Shown: positions 18,698 to 26,262 of the stretch, one piece after another
Layout of the letters: each line of letters starts with the position of its first letter
Position numbering within the stretch: position 1 is the stretch's first letter
IMG/VR virus record: IMGVR_UViG_3300043466_003618
Coordinates: 1-33,841 of that record
DNA: 33,841 nt
Reading direction: 5' to 3' (one strand)
Origin: a virus
The notes under the pieces: model-generated
Told to the model about the DNA's origin: nothing
The model's input: the letters and a program-made list of their open reading frames with translations, nothing else
Databases searched by the model: none
Translations under genes and position numbers: made by a program

Positions 18698-20119
18698 CTA
18701 GCGCTTAGGCATGAACACTCTTCCTCCACCGCTATTGCCATTACCGTTGCGGAACGCTGGCATACGCCTAGCCGCAGGTGATTTGGCAGTAATCTTACCG
18801 CCCAAAAACCCTTGAGGTGGTTTGATCATTAGCGCTGTTAGTGCATGCACCAATGCGTCTACGCGGTCAGGTGATTTGCCTTCACCTGGAATCCAAGCGC
18901 ACATTTGTGATTCAAGGTCCGCAAGGTATCCAACATGATGAATACGGTCTTGTTCGTACGCAAGCGTGATAGGTTCTGCGCGAAGTGCCTTGCCATATTT
19001 TGAATGCACTTCAAAAACTTTTACCGCAGGGTCAATTGCATTGATTGCATTCCGCACAAGCGCACCGCCTTGGTTTACTTCCGCTACAACTGGGCATGAC
19101 CACTTGCGCGCCATTTCAACAACCTTGTTCGCCCAGGTTTCGGGTGAGCCATGTATTGTTGCATCCTCGAGTACCCATGCTTGACGTTTGTAAAGGTCAC
19201 GGTCGCCAGTTGATGCGCAAACAACGATACCGCATTCGTCTCTTGGATTTTCAGCTACAGATGGGTCAACGCCAATCACGCGCAAAGGCGTACCAATTGG
19301 GTACGCTGTTTGACGAGACCTTTCAATCATTTCAATTGTCCAAAGAGCGCCTTCAATATCGTCAAGCATCTCACCGTAAAGTTCTTGAGCCGCGAGACGA
19401 GTTCCTTCGTACACTCCAACAATTGTGTTCAAATAAGCGCTAGATAGGTTACCCGCATTGTCAAGCGTTGATCCACGCGACACTACAACGCGGCCAGGGT
19501 ACTGATCAGACTCTTTAAGCAGTGAATACAGTAGCGGCACACGCTTGGGCGTTGTTGTAACCATGATTTGTGGATTAGCGCCAAGACGAGTACCTACGCG
19601 AAGGTTGTCAAACGCAGTCATACCTGCCGCATCTGGTGTCTGCCTCCAAGCCGCTACTTCGTCGCCCCAAGCATGCGTGAATTGAGGACCGCGAAGTGAG
19701 TCAGGTTCGTCTGCCGTAAAACAAGTTGCCGTATTTCCGTTAGGCCAAGTTAGTCGACGTTTTGACGGTTCATACAACGGTTTTTCACTAGGAGGTGAAA
19801 CGTTGATGATTCCGGATTCACCTTCAACGATAACGTCACGAACGTCAGCTGCAGTACGTGCAACGAGCGCAAAACGTCGTTGACCTGTTGTTGTGTACTT
19901 GGCTTGTTCGCGTACCCATTCCGCTGCCGTGCGCGTCTTGCCGGCGCCGCGACCCGCAAGGAATAACCAGATTGCCCAATCGCCTTCTGGTGTTTGTTGC
20001 TCTGGTCTGCCCCAGGCTTTCCAATCCCAGACAAGCGATTCCATGTCAACGCCTTCAAGAGCCGCATTGCGCTCTTGTTCTGACAGTTTTGCAAGCTGCT
20101 CCATTAGGCTCATACCCAT
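18698..20119 (-). CDS. Terminase large subunit
   Basis: 473 residues, a normal length. The ATPase domain has Walker A GRGAGKT (residues 56-62), Walker B ending WGDE (151-154) and the coupling motif VTTTPKRVP. The RNase H-like nuclease domain has acidic residues D285 in IGVDPS, E347 in VVAEVNQGG and D421 in RVDALVHAL. It pumps DNA into the procapsid through the portal and cuts it. ATG 20119 lies 6 nt after the -10 box of TGTTATAAT, so the mRNA is probably leaderless. No small subunit is seen next to it. Confidence 0.97.
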   Translation of the reverse strand: MGMSLMEQLAKLSEQERNAALEGVDMESLVWDWKAWGRPEQQTPEGDWAIWLFLAGRGAGKTRTAAEWVREQAKYTTTGQRRFALVARTAADVRDVIVEGESGIINVSPPSEKPLYEPSKRRLTWPNGNTATCFTADEPDSLRGPQFTHAWGDEVAAWRQTPDAAGMTAFDNLRVGTRLGANPQIMVTTTPKRVPLLYSLLKESDQYPGRVVVSRGSTLDNAGNLSSAYLNTIVGVYEGTRLAAQELYGEMLDDIEGALWTIEMIERSRQTAYPIGTPLRVIGVDPSVAENPRDECGIVVCASTGDRDLYKRQAWVLEDATIHGSPETWANKVVEMARKWSCPVVAEVNQGGALVRNAINAIDPAVKVFEVHSKYGKALRAEPITLAYEQDRIHHVGYLADLESQMCAWIPGEGKSPDRVDALVHALTALMIKPPQGFLGGKITAKSPAARRMPAFRNGNGNSGGGRVFMPKR

Positions 20120-20134
20120 GAAGCAATTATAACA
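20120..20134 (-). promoter_or_regulatory. Extended -10 promoter for terminase (leaderless)
   Basis: Minus strand TGTTATAAT-TGCTTC-ATG. The TGTTATAAT core equals that of the accessory-region promoters, but the upstream AAACTAAA box is missing, so this may belong to a different expression class. Confidence 0.6.
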
Positions 20135-20160
20135 CTACGCTGGTGTATTCGCCTGTAGAA

Positions 20161-20727
20161 CTATAGGCCAAACTTTTTACGACACTCTGGCCCTAGCTGA
20201 AGTTCACGAGAACGAGCGTCCGTAAGCTCTGCCCCACACGAGCCGCAGCATGAGTAGTGCTCTCCAAAAAGTCGCGCATGCTTGTACGGATCTTTTGCAA
20301 TAATCTTAAATAGAAACTCTACTTCGTCAGCTTTTAGTTTTACACGAGTGAAGCCGCCAGGCGCACCGTGTAAACGGCGAACATAGCGAACACCGTTGAA
20401 CTCTTTTAGCTCTAGAAAAATGATATCTGTGGAAAACGAGTCTTCGTAGTCTGAAAGCATGAGTTCTTCGCTCGAGACAGCGTATTTTGACTTTGGTATG
20501 TCCGCAAGGAGCTTTTGCAGAGGCGAAACCGTAGTGGCGGTTTTATTACGCGGCGCATTGACCAAAACGTCGATAGCCGCACTGGCTTGTGCCTTTGTCA
20601 ATCTGTCTTTCATAATCAGATCGCTATGAATTTCACGAAACTCTGCTTCGCAAACGCGAGTCGCGAACAGATCAACCAAAAAGTCAATTTGCTTTTGGCT
20701 GGCTGGTATAAATGTTGATGATGTCAT
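20161..20727 (-). CDS. Hypothetical protein with C-terminal zinc finger (DUF6011-like)
   Basis: 188 residues from ATG 20727, chosen because GGAAGGACATT precedes it. The last 30 residues (YSCCGSCGAELTDARSRELQLGPECRKKFGL) have the CxxC...GPxC pattern of DUF6011-like phage zinc fingers. The first part (ASQKQIDFLVDLFATRV, DRLTKAQASAAIDVL) resembles the small helical region that often precedes such fingers. Probably nucleic-acid related, but the substrate is unknown. It follows 20839..21048 in the P1 unit. Confidence 0.85.
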   Translation of the reverse strand: MTSSTFIPASQKQIDFLVDLFATRVCEAEFREIHSDLIMKDRLTKAQASAAIDVLVNAPRNKTATTVSPLQKLLADIPKSKYAVSSEELMLSDYEDSFSTDIIFLELKEFNGVRYVRRLHGAPGGFTRVKLKADEVEFLFKIIAKDPYKHARLFGEHYSCCGSCGAELTDARSRELQLGPECRKKFGL

Positions 20728-20778
20728 AATGTCCTTCCGTAGTAGCAAACTCAAGTTGGGAAAGTGGTAGTGCTGAGT

Positions 20779-20826
20779 GAGTAACTCTGACACCGCTCAG
20801 CGCGATGAGGTTTTGCGGTGTTACTC
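20779..20826. repeat. Large hairpin between two genes
   Basis: GAGTAAC-TCTG-ACACCGC pairs with GCGGTGTTACTC across an 18-nt loop, with a 4-nt bulge. It sits in the 111-bp gap ahead of 20161..20727 and has no U-tract. It may stabilise or process the mRNA. Confidence 0.5.
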
Positions 20827-20838
20827 AACCGCTACACA

Positions 20839-21048
20839 TTAGAACTCTACTGGAGAGTCGGCTGCTGGTAGACCCCAGACTTGGCGCCACATGCTTGCAA
20901 TAACGTGAGCGTGTGATTCAGATGTCGTCGGCATCTCGAAGATGTGTGAGTCTGACGAGTCACCAGTTGGCGATGCCACCCAGATTTGCACAGTGCTTTC
21001 GAGTGTGAGAACCGCAACTACGGTGCCCTTTGTTGTAATCGTTTCCAC
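20839..21048 (-). CDS. Small hypothetical protein
   Basis: 69 residues from GTG 21048, preceded by AAAGGACA. A longer reading from 21126 would run through the promoter and is rejected. The N-terminus is beta-rich (VETITTKGTVVAVLTLESTVQIWV). No family recognised. First gene of the P1 unit. Confidence 0.75.
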   Translation of the reverse strand: METITTKGTVVAVLTLESTVQIWVASPTGDSSDSHIFEMPTTSESHAHVIASMWRQVWGLPAADSPVEF

Positions 21049-21090
21049 GATTGTCCTTTCGTCATTCCAGCCACGGTGGCTGGTAAGTAT

Positions 21091-21111
21091 CATTATAACA
21101 ACTTTAGTTTT
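21091..21111 (-). promoter_or_regulatory. Repeated accessory promoter P1
   Basis: AAACTAAAGTTGTTATAATG on the minus strand, ahead of 20839..21048. The leader of about 35 nt contains an 8-bp perfect hairpin, CCAGCCAC/GTGGCTGG, at 21067-21083. Confidence 0.85.
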
Positions 21112-21527
21112 TACGAAAGCTTCCAAATCTCCTCGAGCATCGTAATGTTGGGGTCGATATCAACTTCGTCGGCGCTAACGATTCCTTGACTAACCGCTTG
21201 AACTACCAGGTTTTCTATCATTGCCACCGCAATGTCGCGACGGTACTTCCACTGCGCGGCTTCCTCTGGCGTCATGGCATATGTTTCTCGGTCCATTGAG
21301 ATGTACTCGCCAATTTCGCAGAAACGAAGAATATCATCAAATGTCATTCCAGCCGCTTCGATCATTTTTTCCATAACCGCATGTCGATCGCTTTGATCAA
21401 TGTCATCTTCCTGCTCCGCAAGGCGACTGAGTTCTTCAATAACGATGTCGTTCATGACGTCTACAAGACGTATGCATTCGTTTGGCGTCATGTTGTACCG
21501 ATCAAACGGTTCTGCTTGTTCTGTCAT
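21111..21527 (-). CDS. Hypothetical acidic helical protein
   Basis: 138 residues from ATG 21527, with a weak AGAGG upstream. Strongly helical and acidic (MTPNECIRLVDVMNDIVIEELSRLAEQEDDIDQSD). No motif recognised. Last gene of the P2 unit; its stop is just outside promoter P1. Confidence 0.8.
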   Translation of the reverse strand: MTEQAEPFDRYNMTPNECIRLVDVMNDIVIEELSRLAEQEDDIDQSDRHAVMEKMIEAAGMTFDDILRFCEIGEYISMDRETYAMTPEEAAQWKYRRDIAVAMIENLVVQAVSQGIVSADEVDIDPNITMLEEIWKLS

Positions 21528-21569
21528 TGACGCCTCTTTTCTTTTGCTTGCGCCTGCTTGTATTTTATT

Positions 21570-21731
21570 CTACTCTGTGGACCGCATAAACCAGTGGTCA
21601 CTCTGTGTCTGCGCTTCGCGAAGTTTTTCTCTGAGAGAAATTATTTCGTCAGCGGCTTCTTTTAGTTCTTCGCGTGTGCCAGTTCTCATGTCCGCGTGCG
21701 CATCGAGCAGCCGTTGAACGATGTCAGTCAT
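21570..21731 (-). CDS. Small coiled-coil protein
   Basis: 53 residues from ATG 21731. The EELKEAADEIISLREKLREAQ stretch is a likely coiled coil. Similar tiny proteins (MTDIVxRLxxA...EIxxLR) are common in phages, without known function. It overlaps the upstream gene by 8 nt. Confidence 0.75.
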   Translation of the reverse strand: MTDIVQRLLDAHADMRTGTREELKEAADEIISLREKLREAQTQSDHWFMRSTE

Positions 21732-21894
21732 TTGCGGCATCTTCGTAATTTCGTATGCAAGTGGAAATGCCAGTACCGAGAAAGTAATAGTCGTACAGAC
21801 CAGCTGCCACGGACTTCCATAGCGCAGCTTTTTCTTCAGCTTTTTGCAGTTGATCCGCGAGCTCGTCCGTCGTGAAACGTTGTGCGACTTCCAC
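21724..21894 (-). CDS. Small hypothetical protein with N-terminal helix
   Basis: 56 residues from GTG 21894, with AAAGG upstream. The ELADQLQKAEEKAALWKSVAAGLYDYYF helix is followed by a short hydrophobic tail. No family recognised. The 8-nt overlap with the next start suggests coupled translation. Confidence 0.65.
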   Translation of the reverse strand: MEVAQRFTTDELADQLQKAEEKAALWKSVAAGLYDYYFLGTGISTCIRNYEDAAND

Positions 21895-21916
21895 TATTCA
21901 TGCCTTTCGGTTGTGC

Positions 21917-22171
21917 CTACTCGACAATTTTATACAAAGGCTCCCAGAATTTGACGGGTTCTGATGCAGGATTTATTAGTGGAACCGCATTGCCATCAAT
22001 GTTAGACTCGACCGCGATTGTTGCAAGCCACATGCGAAGATCTTCGTAGTCTTCGAACGGGCCAAAAGTATAAGTACCGGCATCTGTCGTTTGAATAAAA
22101 ATCCAGCCGGCAATCCTGTCCGTGTCTACAAGAAGATGCGCCGTTGCTGCTGCTTTTGTTTTAGTCGCCAT
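21917..22171 (-). CDS. Hypothetical protein
   Basis: 84 residues from ATG 22171, with GAGAGG upstream. Contains a beta-rich WIFIQTTDAGTYTFGPFEDYEDLRMWLATIA segment typical of small alpha-beta proteins. Function unknown. Confidence 0.8.
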   Translation of the reverse strand: MATKTKAAATAHLLVDTDRIAGWIFIQTTDAGTYTFGPFEDYEDLRMWLATIAVESNIDGNAVPLINPASEPVKFWEPLYKIVE

Positions 22172-22316
22172 TTTGACTTACCTCTCGCCATAGGCCCGTG
22201 CCCCAGCGACGGTCAAGTTTGATTGACCAAGTTGCCAAGCGAAAACACCAACGGTGACCGGTTAGCTCACAAGCTGTTTCCAATCCAATAACAATTTTTC
22301 TTTTAATGTAGTTCAC
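22161..22316 (-). CDS. Small basic protein overlapping both neighbours
   Basis: 51 residues from a GTG that overlaps the preceding stop as GTGA. It ends 11 nt inside the next gene. Four Trp and a high basic content (LTGHRWCFRLATWSIKLDRRWGTGLWREV). No family recognised. The tight overlaps support it as a real gene. Confidence 0.65.
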   Translation of the reverse strand: MNYIKRKIVIGLETACELTGHRWCFRLATWSIKLDRRWGTGLWREVSQNGD

Positions 22317-22591
22317 TGTTCTTCCTTGTCAATGACAAGCTGACCGTTTACCCAATTGCGTGGTAGCACCCAACCGCAATCACAGTAAAACCAGTTGTCT
22401 TCTCCGCTCGCGTAAACATCGCGTGTTCCGCAACGCCAGCACGAAATTGGTCTACGCAATCTGTCTTCGCGCTCTTTGTACCCAGTATCGTGCTGCTCGA
22501 TGACATGATTCATGTGGTCGAGCATTTTGACAAACCGCTGGCGGCAATGGGCGCACTCGTATTTGGTTTTGTCTTTTGCGACGCGAGGCAT
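22313..22591 (-). CDS. Two-part zinc-finger protein
   Basis: 92 residues. The first half has CxxC (13, 16) with later His residues, a C2H2-like finger (ECAHCRQRFVKMLDHMNHVIEQH). The second has CWRC (51, 54) and CDC (70, 72), a zinc-ribbon arrangement. Probably binds nucleic acid or protein; target unknown. Confidence 0.85.
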   Translation of the reverse strand: MPRVAKDKTKYECAHCRQRFVKMLDHMNHVIEQHDTGYKEREDRLRRPISCWRCGTRDVYASGEDNWFYCDCGWVLPRNWVNGQLVIDKEEQ

Positions 22592-23050
22592 TTATCGTCC
22601 TACGTAGTCTTCTACAAGAACTTCGTATTCTGGGCAGAGGTACGTAACTGCACCGAGCATTACCGCAGCCGCGTACTCTGAAGTAAACATTGAGCCTGTA
22701 GTATACTTGCGCATTTCTTCGAGGATTTCACCGACTGAAAAGCCGTCATCGAGAAGACCGCAGACGAAGTCGCCGAATTCTAAAACAGATGCTTTGCTTT
22801 CTGAGTTAGCCATGCCGGAAGCGTTTAAGACAGCCTGATAGTAGTCGTCATATTTATTCTGGCTTTGGCTGTCTTCGATTACCGCACTTGAATTAAAACT
22901 TGGCGAAGAATTTGAGTCAGACCCAGACTGAGTTACAAAGATAGCAACTGCTAAAACTACAACCGCTGCTGTCAACGTCGCTAGCCAGACGTTCCTTTGA
23001 GTGTTCTTTTGTGCCGGCGGGACCGGCGGCGTGAATTGTTCATTTGACAT
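22592..23050 (-). CDS. Membrane-anchored DUF732-like protein
   Basis: 152 residues from ATG 23050, with AGGAGA. One transmembrane segment at about 21-39 (VWLATLTAAVVVLAVAIFV) after a short Pro-rich cytoplasmic start, then a Ser-rich linker. The outer domain FGDFVCGLLDDGFSVGEIL...VMLGAVTYLCPEYEVLVEDYV has the two-Cys pattern of DUF732, a family mainly of actinobacterial secreted proteins. It may have been taken from the host. Function unknown. Confidence 0.85.
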   Translation of the reverse strand: MSNEQFTPPVPPAQKNTQRNVWLATLTAAVVVLAVAIFVTQSGSDSNSSPSFNSSAVIEDSQSQNKYDDYYQAVLNASGMANSESKASVLEFGDFVCGLLDDGFSVGEILEEMRKYTTGSMFTSEYAAAVMLGAVTYLCPEYEVLVEDYVGR

Positions 23051-23069
23051 TTTTATCTCCTAAAGTTAG

Positions 23070-23420
23070 TTAGCTGTATAAGCCAATTCCAATTGCTTCC
23101 TTGTCGGTTACATCGAGCATCGCTGCCCAGACTTTACCGCAAGCAGAAGCAAACTTATTGCCGCGAGTTGAGTACACGCGATCTTTAAAATTGCTGTAGT
23201 CGAGACTTTCTACGTGTGATGCAAGAAAGTTTGTGAAGTCGTCTTTTGCTACGAACACGCGATACGGGTAGTCCGCATTCTTGCTTTTAACAATTTCTTG
23301 CTGAGTAAGAGCCGCGAGAAGCTCGAGTGACTTCTTGTCGCGTGCGCGAACCGCAAGCTTGCCTGGAACGTGGCCATTATCGACCGCGCTGATGAATCCG
23401 TCTTGAGTAAATACCCACAT
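23070..23420 (-). CDS. Conserved phage/actinobacterial hypothetical protein
   Basis: 116 residues starting MWVFTQDGFISAVDNGHVPGKLAVRARDKKSLELL. I recall this N-terminal pattern (MWVFTxDGFxS, LxVRAR) from actinophage proteins of unknown function. Second half KDDFTNFLASHVESLDYSNFKDRV. In the P2 unit. Confidence 0.85.
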   Translation of the reverse strand: MWVFTQDGFISAVDNGHVPGKLAVRARDKKSLELLAALTQQEIVKSKNADYPYRVFVAKDDFTNFLASHVESLDYSNFKDRVYSTRGNKFASACGKVWAAMLDVTDKEAIGIGLYS

Positions 23421-23473
23421 ATGTCTTTTTGTCTTTCTGTAGAGGGGTGAATTGTTTTTGCTGACTTAGACAA

Positions 23474-23650
23474 TTAGTCTAAGACAACGTCTTCGGGGAG
23501 GTCAGCTTTTGACATTCCTTCAGACTTGATGTTGCCGTATTCTGACGCCATCATTGCCGAGTAACCTCGCAAGTTTTCTGGAAGAACGTACGAAATCATT
23601 TCGTTGCCCATGTCATCGACTACTGTTACCTTGTAAACTTCTGCGGCCAT
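23474..23650 (-). CDS. Small hypothetical protein
   Basis: 58 residues from ATG 23650, with AAAGGAGA. Starts with a beta-strand (VYKVTVVDDMGNEMISYVL). First gene after P2, behind a leader of about 100 nt. Confidence 0.75.
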   Translation of the reverse strand: MAAEVYKVTVVDDMGNEMISYVLPENLRGYSAMMASEYGNIKSEGMSKADLPEDVVLD

Positions 23651-23756
23651 AACCGTATCTCCTTTTGTGAATCTTGCTTCTATAGTACTAAAAGCGGAAG
23701 CGTCCGAGTTTGCCCAGACGCCACGCCAATGCGCAGCCTTACGGGCTGTACCAAGT

Positions 23757-23778
23757 TATTATATCATTTTTAGTTTTG
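23757..23778 (-). promoter_or_regulatory. Repeated accessory promoter P2 (long leader)
   Basis: AAAACTAAAAATGATATAAT on the minus strand, with TGATATAAT as extended -10. It heads the longest unit (23650 down to 21111). The leader of about 100 nt, unusual for this array, includes a CAGCC...GGCTG hairpin and could carry regulation. Confidence 0.8.
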
Positions 23779-23798
23779 CTGAATCTGCCAATTCTGGC

Positions 23799-23960
23799 TT
23801 ATCTCGACCGCGTGGCCAAAACTGCCGATGTGACTCCAGCCACACTGACAGCCGCAACCGAGGTTACGCTTGCGCCCGCAATTGCCATGATAACTGCTCC
23901 AACGTGCAGTCCGACGGAGAATACCGCCGGCCACACAATTGCTTGAACAAAATCTTTCAT
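23799..23960 (-). CDS. Small membrane protein
   Basis: 53 residues from an ATG overlapping the previous stop (ATGA). Two hydrophobic stretches (VWPAVFSVGLHVGAVIMAIAG and VTSVAAVSVAGVTSAVLA) suggest a two-helix membrane protein with a TRSR tail. A holin-like or membrane-effector role is possible but unproved. Confidence 0.75.
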   Translation of the reverse strand: MKDFVQAIVWPAVFSVGLHVGAVIMAIAGASVTSVAAVSVAGVTSAVLATRSR

Positions 23961-24265
23961 GAGTTGATTTTGCGGGTGCGACCCTTGAGACGTGCTGAAG
24001 CATCGCGAACTGAGGTACCGCTTTCCTGAATCAAACGACGAGCCTTGCCGTAGGTAACGTTGAGTGCGCTTGCCACTTCGGCCACTGACTTGCCTGACGC
24101 GTAAAGCTCTCCGGCTTGGTTCGGGCTAACTTCTGTAGTCATTGTTATCTTCTTTCTTTGTGTTGTTTGGTTTGTTTCTGTTGAGGGCGTTTCGGCTAAT
24201 AAGGCCAAAACTTCCCGGGACCTCTTAAAAAGGCCCTCGGCTTCTTTAAGCAACCGTGTTGTCAT
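23957..24265 (-). CDS. Small helix-turn-helix protein
   Basis: 102 residues from ATG 24265, preceded by GGAAAGA. An in-frame ATG at residue 42 (MTTEVSPNQA) has its own AGAAGA, so a shorter form is possible. Residues about 48-85 (AGELYASGKSVAEVASALNVTYGKARRLIQESG) form a clear helix-turn-helix, followed by a basic tail. Probably a regulator in the same unit as WhiB. Confidence 0.8.
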   Translation of the reverse strand: MTTRLLKEAEGLFKRSREVLALLAETPSTETNQTTQRKKITMTTEVSPNQAGELYASGKSVAEVASALNVTYGKARRLIQESGTSVRDASARLKGRTRKINS

Positions 24266-24301
24266 TTTATCTTTCCGTAGGGGAGAAAGCGAAATCTCCT
24301 G

Positions 24302-24460
24302 CTACTTTTTTTGTTCCATTTTGTAAGATTTTTTCGGGTGAGCTTCTGGGTTCGCACACGAAGGAGGCGTAGACGGCATGACGTAAAAAGTAGCCCGCTG
24401 CTTGCATTCTGGGCATTCCCATTTGTTTGGCTTTGGCTTTACGTTTTCTTCTTCTTGCAT
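24302..24460 (-). CDS. Small zinc-ribbon protein
   Basis: 52 residues from ATG 24460, with GGGAG upstream. CPEC at 16-19 and a later CANP give a partial zinc ribbon. The protein is Lys/Pro-rich. A competing frame on the same strand (24267..24473) has no motif and is rejected. Confidence 0.75.
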   Translation of the reverse strand: MQEEENVKPKPNKWECPECKQRATFYVMPSTPPSCANPEAHPKKSYKMEQKK

Positions 24461-24502
24461 GCTGTGCTCCCATTGAACGAACTGATGAAGAACTACCTTA
24501 TA

Positions 24503-24778
24503 CTACTTCGCGATACGAAGATTCACTTTTTGCGCTCGGCGTGCTTTTCTTCTTTCATTTGCAGTCATGCCGCCCCAGACTCCGTACTCGTCGTGCTTCA
24601 TTGCATGGGCCAAGCACTGCTGCCGCACTGCACATTTCGCACACACCTGCTTTGCTTCGCGGACCACAGTTAGTTTATGATCGCTGAAAAACAATTCTTG
24701 CTTCCCTGAGCAAGCCGCGTACTCTCTCCACGTGAGATCCGCAAGGGAAACGGTTCTGTGCGTATTTTCTTTTGTCAT
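24503..24778 (-). CDS. WhiB-like iron-sulfur transcription factor
   Basis: 91 residues. Cys23, Cys46, Cys49 and Cys55 give the WhiB pattern C-x22-C-x2-C-x5-C that holds a 4Fe-4S cluster, followed by GVWGG (66-70) and a basic tail (ERRKARRAQK). WhiB proteins bind the primary sigma factor region 4 and change promoter choice. In a phage this could redirect host RNA polymerase, possibly toward promoters with no usable -35 (inference). Same unit as the proteasome-like gene. Confidence 0.96.
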   Translation of the reverse strand: MTKENTHRTVSLADLTWREYAACSGKQELFFSDHKLTVVREAKQVCAKCAVRQQCLAHAMKHDEYGVWGGMTANERRKARRAQKVNLRIAK

Positions 24779-24800
24779 TTTGTCTTTCTTTTTGCTAAGT

Positions 24801-25397
24801 TTATTTTGTAATTGGTTGTGATTGATGCATGATGTGAAACGGAGGGCCTGATCCTACGTCAAGCTTTGCCGCAATTGCCAAAGATTCACGAATAACTTTT
24901 TTGGTAGTTTCTACGCCAGATGCCGCAAGGCTGTCTCCAGTCATTGCATACATCGCGCCCAGTGCATAATCTCCGCCGGAGCCGAACGAGTAAATGCCTG
25001 TTGTGTCCCGCACCCAAGCGTAGTCTTCGTCTATTTCATAGATCTGACCGTTCACGATTGCAAGAACTACTGAGCCGTGTTGCGCTTGTTCCTTCGATTC
25101 TCTCGAAGCGTAGCCATGCTCTTCGAAGCACGAACGTAGAGCCGGTACAAATTTGCTAGTAATGAATCGATCAAGTCGAACTCCTGTTAAGTCCATCGCC
25201 TTTGGCGGTTGAAATGAATATGCAAGAATGTTGATTGCGCGAACGTCGCCGGCAGCACCAAGAAGATACTGACCGTTTTTGACAACCTTCGATGAACCGC
25301 GACCAAGTGTGTACGATCGTCCGCCTTCCTCAGTTACGCGAGAATCAAATCCCACAACTGCCCATGACGGGCCTTGGACGGCGATGATGGTGGTCAC
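24801..25397 (-). CDS. Proteasome beta/HslV-like Ntn hydrolase
   Basis: 198 residues from GTG 25397. After Met removal the N-terminus is Thr-Thr (MTTIIAV), matching the catalytic N-terminal Thr of proteasome-beta and HslV. Other active-site features are present: Asp18 (GFDSR), Lys37 (SSKVVK), GAAGD (47-51) and GSGGDYALGA (139-148), the HslV-type Ser-Gly-Gly block. It should form a self-compartmentalised protease. No AAA unfoldase is seen nearby. The start has only a weak ribosome-binding site and lies 36 nt behind the previous gene. Confidence 0.92.
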   Translation of the reverse strand: MTTIIAVQGPSWAVVGFDSRVTEEGGRSYTLGRGSSKVVKNGQYLLGAAGDVRAINILAYSFQPPKAMDLTGVRLDRFITSKFVPALRSCFEEHGYASRESKEQAQHGSVVLAIVNGQIYEIDEDYAWVRDTTGIYSFGSGGDYALGAMYAMTGDSLAASGVETTKKVIRESLAIAAKLDVGSGPPFHIMHQSQPITK

Positions 25398-25433
25398 ATC
25401 GACTATGGTACCAGGTTCACGAGCGAAGTCCGG

Positions 25434-25718
25434 CTACGGGCGACCGTGGTCTACCCAGTCGTCGTAGTCTCGATCGTCCCACTCGGACTCGTCTCGCTCG
25501 TATGACGAGGTTGTCCCACACACTGGGCAGTCCCAGTCATAAGTGACAGTTCCGCCGTACGCTTCAGCGAGCACTTCTTGGTCGTCAACGTCAGCGCCGT
25601 ACTCAGCACATTCTGTATTTTCACACGAAGCTGTAATTGTCAGTTCAGTCTCGACTCCGCCGGCAATTTCGTACTCGTTGCCTGTGACGCCTGGTGGGTA
25701 GTTTGACATGTTTGACAT
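25434..25718 (-). CDS. Acidic zinc-binding phage protein
   Basis: 94 residues from ATG 25718, with GGAAGGACA. Starts SNYPPGVTGNEYEIAG, a pattern I recall from actinophage proteins. ENTECAEYG and DCPVCG supply four Cys for metal binding. The C-terminus is extremely acidic (ERDESEWDDRDYDDWVD). Function unknown. First gene of the P3 unit. Confidence 0.85.
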   Translation of the reverse strand: MSNMSNYPPGVTGNEYEIAGGVETELTITASCENTECAEYGADVDDQEVLAEAYGGTVTYDWDCPVCGTTSSYERDESEWDDRDYDDWVDHGRP

Positions 25719-25745
25719 TTAGTGTCCTTCCGTATCGTATAAGTA

Positions 25746-25765
25746 CATTATAACAACTTTAGTTT
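25746..25765 (-). promoter_or_regulatory. Repeated accessory promoter P3
   Basis: AAACTAAAGTTGTTATAATG on the minus strand, heading the unit that contains the proteasome-like and WhiB genes. Overlaps the stop of 25764..25994. Confidence 0.87.
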
Positions 25766-25994
25766 ACAGACTGCAACCAATTTCTAAGTCTCGATGCAAC
25801 AACCCTGTCGTAAAAGAGTTTTCTTTTGACCGCAGGCCGAAGGCTCGATGACAGAGCACTGCTAGCTCTTCCGCATGTTTTTCGCTGACACACGGGATTT
25901 TTACGATAGACTCTTCGTTCGCGAAGAACCAAAATACGAGTGAGCTGTTGTCAGTCGTGATTGCGATTGGCTGCACTTCTACTGGCTGCTTCAC
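25764..25994 (-). CDS. Small hypothetical protein
   Basis: 76 residues from a GTG overlapping the previous stop (GTGA). Beta-rich (IAITTDNSSLVFWFFANEESIVKIPC). Its TAA stop is shared with the edge of promoter P3. Confidence 0.75.
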   Translation of the reverse strand: MKQPVEVQPIAITTDNSSLVFWFFANEESIVKIPCVSEKHAEELAVLCHRAFGLRSKENSFTTGLLHRDLEIGCSL

Positions 25995-26092
25995 TTCTTA
26001 CGCTGGGTAATTGACATTCCTGCAATGAGGAAGACCGCAATTGCCCAAGCAACTGATGCGATTGTGTTTGTGAATTCGATGTTGAATTTCAT
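25991..26092 (-). CDS. Tiny single-helix membrane protein
   Basis: 33 residues from ATG 26092, with GGAG upstream. One hydrophobic helix (TIASVAWAIAVFLIAGMSI) and a basic C-terminus (TQRKK). It lies two bases after the stop of another small membrane protein; the two may act together. Confidence 0.7.
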   Translation of the reverse strand: MKFNIEFTNTIASVAWAIAVFLIAGMSITQRKK

Positions 26093-26094
26093 GA

Positions 26095-26262
26095 TTATTT
26101 TCTCCGTGTGTTGTAGTGTGATCTTGAGTGACGACGGCGCTGATGCTCTGCAACTGCCTTGCGTCGCTCGCCTGGCGCGTAGTTAACCATATCAATTGCG
26201 ATGTACGCAATGAAGGAAGAAATTGCAAAAAACATTCCTACCGCGATAAGTGTTTCTCCCAC
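26095..26262 (-). CDS. Small single-helix membrane protein with basic tail
   Basis: 55 residues from GTG 26262, with AAAGGAGA. A transmembrane segment (LIAVGMFFAISSFIAYIAI) is followed by an Arg/His-rich tail (ERRKAVAEHQRRRHSRSHYNTRRK). First gene after P4. Similar architecture to 27136..27282. Confidence 0.72.
   Translation of the reverse strand: MGETLIAVGMFFAISSFIAYIAIDMVNYAPGERRKAVAEHQRRRHSRSHYNTRRK

Noticed and set aside
20839-21126. Longer start for 20839..21048
   Set aside because: Would include promoter P1; the GTG at 21048 has AAAGGACA.
24267-24473. 68-residue minus-strand ORF
   Set aside because: Same strand as 24302..24460, which has a CPEC zinc motif and a better ribosome-binding site.
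25998-26228. 76-residue minus-strand ORF
   Set aside because: Different frame over two small membrane-protein genes that have ribosome-binding sites and hydrophobic helices.
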